Below, in pieces: positions 62,843 through 64,000 of a stretch of 64,000 bases of DNA. Position 1 is the first letter of the stretch. Each line of letters opens with the position of its first letter. The translations under genes were made by a program, and so were the position numbers. Where the stretch lies: assembly GCF_019145235.1 (NCBI RefSeq), contig NZ_JAHSTV010000006.1:186001-250000 (forward strand), given 5' to 3'. Origin of the DNA: Pseudomonas farris. Its GTDB lineage: Bacteria > Pseudomonadota > Gammaproteobacteria > Pseudomonadales > Pseudomonadaceae. The notes beneath the pieces are model-generated. The model did no database searches, was not told the DNA's origin, and was given only the letters and a program-made list of their open reading frames with translations.

Positions 62843-64000
62843 TCACTCCGGGCTCCAGACCTCTTTGAGCCTCGCCAATGCCATTTCGATAGCCGTCTCC
62901 GGCACTGCGGCGAACCCCAGGACCAGCCCCGCTCGCTGGTCCTCGGGGAGCGTCGTGTCTGGCAGCCAATAACTGCTCAGTCCATTGACCTCCACTCCGA
63001 CGCTGGTGGCTTGTTCGATCAATTCGCGCTCACGGGCCACGCTGTCGACACGTACCGTCAGGTGCAAACCGGCCGCCACACTGGGCAGCTTACCGACGCC
63101 CGGGATATCCACAGGCCAGCCATTGAGCAAGACGTTACGCCGACTCAACGCAGCACGGCGCATACGCCGGATGTGTCGCTGGAAGTGCCCGGCCGCCATG
63201 AACTCAGCCATTACCGCTTGAGTGCTGACCTCCGAATGCCGCACGTCCACCGCACGACGCTGGGAGAACGCCTCAACCAATCCGGGCGGCAATACCAGAT
63301 AACCCAGTCTCAATGCCGGGAATGCGACCTTGCCGAAGGTTCCGACATACAGCACCCGCCCCTGCCGATCCAGTGCCGCCAACGGTGCCAGTGGTGCGCC
63401 GCTGTAACGGTATTCGCCATCGTAGTCGTCCTCGACGATCCAGCCTTGGGTGCGTTCGGCCCAGGCCAACAATTCAAGACGTCGCGCCAGACTCATGACC
63501 ATCCCGGTCGGGTACTGATGCGACGGCGTGACGTAAGCCAATCGACAATCGCTAAGCCCCGCCAATTCGGTGCAATCAATGCCCTCACTGTCCACCGCTA
63601 TCCCGTGCAATCGCGCGCCGGCAACAGCGAACGCATGACCCGCCGCTCGATACCCCGGATTTTCAATGCCCACCCCGTCGCCAGGCTCCACCAGCAACTG
63701 TGCACAAAGGCTAATCCCTTGTTGTGCGCCACTGGTGATCACTATTTGCTCAGCCGAGCACTGCATGCCCCTCGAACTGCGCAAATACGCAGCAATCAGC
63801 CCTCGCAATCGTGCATCACCCGCTGGGTCGCCGTAACACAGTTGCTCTAAATCCGGCTTACGCCAGAAAGCCGCGTTCAGCTTGGCCCAGACCTCGAAAG
63901 GAAATAGATCAAAGGCCGGAACGCCGACACGAAATGCCCGAGGCGGACCACTGGGAGGCAAGGCCAGATGGTTCTTTTCAACCCGGCCCAAAGCACCGCT
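62843..64000 (-). CDS. MocR/PdxR-type GntR regulator, C-terminal part (cut by window edge)
   Basis: The frame is open to the window end, so the N-terminal winged helix lies outside. What is seen is a fold-type I aminotransferase domain: LCYGDPAGDARLRGLIAAYLRSSRG, ITSGAQQGI, VTPSHQYPTGM, VEDDYDGEYRY with the PLP-binding Asp, and YVGTFGKVAFPALRLGYL with the PLP lysine. Such regulators bind PLP and often an amine. It converges on the polyamine-binding gene and may regulate amine, GABA or pyridoxal metabolism; the target is unknown. Confidence 0.88.
   Translation of the reverse strand, partial: SGALGRVEKNHLALPPSGPPRAFRVGVPAFDLFPFEVWAKLNAAFWRKPDLEQLCYGDPAGDARLRGLIAAYLRSSRGMQCSAEQIVITSGAQQGISLCAQLLVEPGDGVGIENPGYRAAGHAFAVAGARLHGIAVDSEGIDCTELAGLSDCRLAYVTPSHQYPTGMVMSLARRLELLAWAERTQGWIVEDDYDGEYRYSGAPLAPLAALDRQGRVLYVGTFGKVAFPALRLGYLVLPPGLVEAFSQRRAVDVRHSEVSTQAVMAEFMAAGHFQRHIRRMRRAALSRRNVLLNGWPVDIPGVGKLPSVAAGLHLTVRVDSVARERELIEQATSVGVEVNGLSSYWLPDTTLPEDQRAGLVLGFAAVPETAIEMALARLKEVWSPE

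Overview
The window looks like chromosome from a fluorescent Pseudomonas (P. fluorescens group). Base composition is high in GC, housekeeping gene order closely follows P. aeruginosa (HU, rubredoxin reductase, rubredoxin, ubiC, ubiA, phoB, phoR, HlyC/CorC protein, M23 peptidase, response regulator, phoU, pstBACS), and many intergenic gaps carry the 'tgtgggagcgggcttgctcgcgaa' type of palindromic repeat common in this group. No tRNA, rRNA, CRISPR array, integrase or insertion sequence was recognised.

Region 1 (1-18.7 kb) is the right half of a type VI secretion system ordered like the P. aeruginosa H1 locus: tssA, tssB, tssC, hcp, then tssE, tssF, tssG, tssH/clpV and vgrG. The first three codons of a divergent gene, with a good Shine-Dalgarno, lie at 1-9. 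Between hcp and tssE sits an amidase effector of the Tae4 type, followed by two paralogous exported cysteine-rich proteins that are probably its immunity factors. After vgrG come an EagR-type chaperone and a 1464-residue PAAR-Rhs effector ending in a WHH-type HNH nuclease, with a SUKH-type immunity gene directly behind it.

Region 2 (18.7-28.5 kb) is an accretion zone of orphan Rhs tips and immunity genes. Copies of the 3' Rhs core recur at 21.6-22.7, 23.9-24.3 and 26.2-26.4 kb, and the first is essentially identical to the main rhs over about 1.1 kb. Each junction falls at the conserved PDPIGL motif and leads into a different toxin tip (AHH nuclease, PD-(D/E)xK nuclease) followed by its own immunity gene. 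Other immunity-like genes (Imm26, ankyrin-SUFU, DUF1629/Imm11, TPR, ComJ) have lost all or most of a toxin partner. Decay is readable base by base: a nonsense codon, G-run frameshifts and a 10-bp tandem duplication. The main rhs can probably swap tips with these cassettes by homologous recombination. The zone ends in a non-coding, foldable block (27.4-28.5 kb).

Region 3 (28.5-34.1 kb) holds a levansucrase, an HU protein, a rubredoxin/rubredoxin reductase pair and ubiCA (entry to ubiquinone synthesis). Region 4 (34.2-47.2 kb) is the phosphate regulon: phoBR, and pstSCAB-phoU on the other strand, with PhoB boxes before phoB, pstC and pstS. PstA and PstC are much larger than the E. coli proteins. 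Region 5 (47.4-64 kb) is housekeeping and catabolism: an MFS carrier, a thioesterase, a hexose-6-phosphate mutarotase, purEK, a HypT-like LysR regulator next to aspA, an AGCS amino-acid symporter, an L-asparaginase, an AraC regulator, an acetylpolyamine amidohydrolase with a polyamine-binding protein, and the C-terminal part of a MocR-type regulator cut by the window edge.
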